Source: Desulfovibrio sp.
Lineage (GTDB): Bacteria > Desulfobacterota > Desulfovibrionia > Desulfovibrionales > Desulfovibrionaceae
Reading direction: 5' to 3'
Length of the DNA stretch: 5,931 nucleotides
NCBI GenBank assembly: GCA_014804905.1
Contig: JAAUYX010000004.1
Coordinates: 1-5,931, forward strand
Under the pieces are notes generated by a model, which saw only the letters and a list, made by a program, of their open reading frames with translations, was not told the DNA's origin and searched no databases. Positions 5,146 to 5,931 of the stretch are shown in pieces (position 1 is the stretch's first letter; each line of letters begins with the position of its first letter). The position numbers and the translations under genes are program-made.

Positions 5146-5808
5146 CTAGGCCAGGTGCACCTCGTCGCGCGCCCAGTAGAGCAGGCGCGCGTGTTCCTGC
5201 ACGTCGCGCAAAAGCGCCTCGCGGGCGTCGTCCGGCAGGTCGCGGATGCGCAGGAAGATATTGCGCTGCCCCTCCTGGTTGTTGGTGGAGAGGACCGAGA
5301 GGATGCGCGCCCCGTGCTTGCGCAAAAGGTCGAAAATGGGCCGCATGGCCCCGGCCTCGTTGGCGATTTCCATGCCGAGCTGGATGCCGCCGTCGCGCAC
5401 GCCCGTGATGTTGACGAGCGCCTTGAACACGTCCTGGTCGGAAATGATGCCCACGAGCTCGCCCTTCTCGTCCACCACGGGGAGGCCGCCAATCTTCCTG
5501 TCGAGCATGATCATGGCGGCCTTTTCCACCGTGTCCGTGGGCTTGATGGTCACGGGCCTCGGGGTCATGATGTCCTTGGCCTTGATCTCGGCCAGGAGGT
5601 AATGCATCTCGTACATGTCGAGCGTGGTGGCCTTGGAGGGCGAGGCGTCGCGCACGTCGCGGTCGGAGATGATGCCCACCACGCGGCCGTTGTCGAGCAC
5701 GGGGAGGCGGCGCACGCCGTGGTCCCGCATGAGTTTGCCGAGCTTGAGCAGGCTCGTGTCGGGCGTGACGGTGATCACCTCGGGGGTCATCCAGTTCCGT
5801 ATGAGCAT
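5146..5808 (-). CDS. CBS-CBS-ACT domain protein (AcuB-like)
   Basis: The 220-residue cytoplasmic protein has two CBS domains and an ACT domain. CBS1 is residues 7-55 (MTPEVITVTPD through GIISDRDV) and CBS2 is 81-130 (MTPRPVTIKPTD through GIISDQDV). Both keep the S-x-x-D ribose-contacting pattern (S48-D51 and S123-D126) typical of CBS pairs that bind adenine nucleotides such as AMP or ATP. The segment from about 141 to 190 (IQLGMEIANEAGAMRPIFDL, then ILSVLSTNN) reads as an ACT domain, a small-molecule (often amino acid) sensor. The order CBS-CBS-ACT matches the AcuB-like group, but there is no acuA or acuC neighbour, so an acetoin-related role is not implied. It probably acts as an energy or metabolite sensing module for an unidentified partner. 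The ATG at 5808 has GGGAGG (5818-5813) four bases upstream. It has its own candidate promoter and terminator, suggesting a single-gene unit. Confidence 0.92.
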   Translation of the reverse strand: MLIRNWMTPEVITVTPDTSLLKLGKLMRDHGVRRLPVLDNGRVVGIISDRDVRDASPSKATTLDMYEMHYLLAEIKAKDIMTPRPVTIKPTDTVEKAAMIMLDRKIGGLPVVDEKGELVGIISDQDVFKALVNITGVRDGGIQLGMEIANEAGAMRPIFDLLRKHGARILSVLSTNNQEGQRNIFLRIRDLPDDAREALLRDVQEHARLLYWARDEVHLA

Positions 5809-5861
5809 AGGGCCTCCCTGCGCCTTTCTTTGCCGGGCTCTGCGCCCGTTTTTGTCCAGCC

Positions 5862-5890
5862 AGCATACGCCAGCAGCCGCGCCCGCACAA
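5862..5890 (-). promoter_or_regulatory. Candidate promoter for the CBS-ACT gene
   Basis: On the minus strand TTGTGC (5890-5885) and TATGCT (5867-5862) are separated by 17 bases; the -10 matches four of six consensus positions and the -35 three. Transcription would begin near 5855, leaving a leader of about 47 bases. That leader contains a small 5-bp hairpin (5834-5838 with 5844-5848) before the Shine-Dalgarno sequence. By-eye assignment. Confidence 0.35.
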
Positions 5891-5902
5891 GCCCGGCCGG
5901 GC
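5891..5902. repeat. GC palindrome at the end of the upstream reading frame
   Basis: GCCCGG followed by CCGGGC is a perfect 12-base palindrome, extended to 14 by flanking A-T (5890-5903). As RNA it could form a short 5-bp stem with a GGCC loop just past the stop of the possible gene at the right edge. On the minus strand it is followed by TTGTG, too weak a T-tract for a confident terminator call. Confidence 0.3.
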
Positions 5903-5931
5903 TAGGTCCTGCGGCGGAACATCCACACGGC
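5902..5931 (-). CDS. Possible 3' end of an upstream minus-strand gene (partial)
   Basis: One minus-strand frame reads AVWMFRRRT and then TAG at 5904-5902, with the gene continuing beyond the right edge. A hydrophobic stretch followed by arginines would suit the cytoplasmic end of a membrane protein, but nine residues cannot identify anything. Support comes only from the plausible residues and from the palindrome at its stop. The alternative is simple intergenic sequence. Confidence 0.25.
   Translation of the reverse strand, partial: AVWMFRRRT

Noticed and set aside
5834..5853. Hairpin CGGGC/GCCCG followed by TTTTT on the plus strand, resembling an intrinsic terminator
   Set aside because: No plus-strand gene ends here. 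The stem is only 5 bp, and the site lies in the leader of the minus-strand CBS-ACT gene, where the T-run reads as A's upstream of the stem.
5126..5926. Minus-strand 266-codon frame overlapping the CBS-ACT gene
   Set aside because: Arg/His/Gly-rich frame-shifted shadow of the CBS-ACT gene, whose frame has intact domains and a Shine-Dalgarno site.
1..5931. CRISPR arrays, tRNA or rRNA genes, insertion sequence ends, attachment sites
   Set aside because: No regularly spaced direct repeats, no tRNA-like cloverleaf or CCA end, no rRNA signature and no transposase or integrase motif were seen on either strand.

Overview
The window looks like chromosomal DNA of a sulfate-reducing deltaproteobacterium of the Desulfovibrio group (Desulfovibrionaceae). 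The evidence is high GC with strongly GC-biased third codon positions, and a gene set I associate with that group: a full-length B12-like/radical SAM/DUF2344 fusion, a CBS-CBS-ACT protein and small lineage-type hypotheticals. The genus is inferred from general resemblance, not from a database search. There is no rRNA, tRNA, CRISPR array, insertion sequence or phage structural gene.

Layout, left to right. (1) Positions 1-71 hold the last 22 codons of a flagellin gene (+). (2) Positions 72-231 are a convergent intergenic stretch with two adjacent GC-rich hairpins. (3) rnc, ribonuclease III, is on the minus strand (232-972). (4) A compact divergent region (973-1079) carries back-to-back promoter-like boxes. 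(5) A 114-residue protein with an Sm/LSm-like N-terminal pattern (+, 1080-1424) is followed by a strong intrinsic terminator (1448-1474). (6) A large fusion protein (+, 1475-4171) joins a degenerate cobalamin-binding-like domain, a radical SAM domain, a four-cysteine cluster and a DUF2344 domain. Its first possible start codon touches the T-tract of that terminator. (7) A 74-residue hypothetical (+, 4240-4464) has an excellent ribosome binding site. (8) An orphan membrane protein (-, 4486-4947) starts at GTG; behind a TATAAA box its promoter region has an inverted repeat with CRP/FNR-type geometry. (9) A hairpin at 5088-5124 is the terminator of (10) a two-CBS plus ACT protein (-, 5146-5808). 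(11) The last 30 bases may be the 3' end of another minus-strand gene. No gene-free stretch exceeds 300 bases; the longest is about 200 bases (4948-5145).

The genes do not form one obvious pathway. The flagellin tail is unrelated to what follows. RNase III and the LSm-like protein are divergently transcribed, and both could act on RNA, but that is only suggestive. The most biologically open item is the radical SAM/DUF2344 fusion. Its domain families are widespread but, to my knowledge, have no established reaction. The window looks mostly like ordinary core chromosome, and I see no clear new multi-gene system. The points worth following are the fusion enzyme, the terminator abutting its start, the LSm-like small protein and the possible CRP/FNR-type control of the membrane protein.
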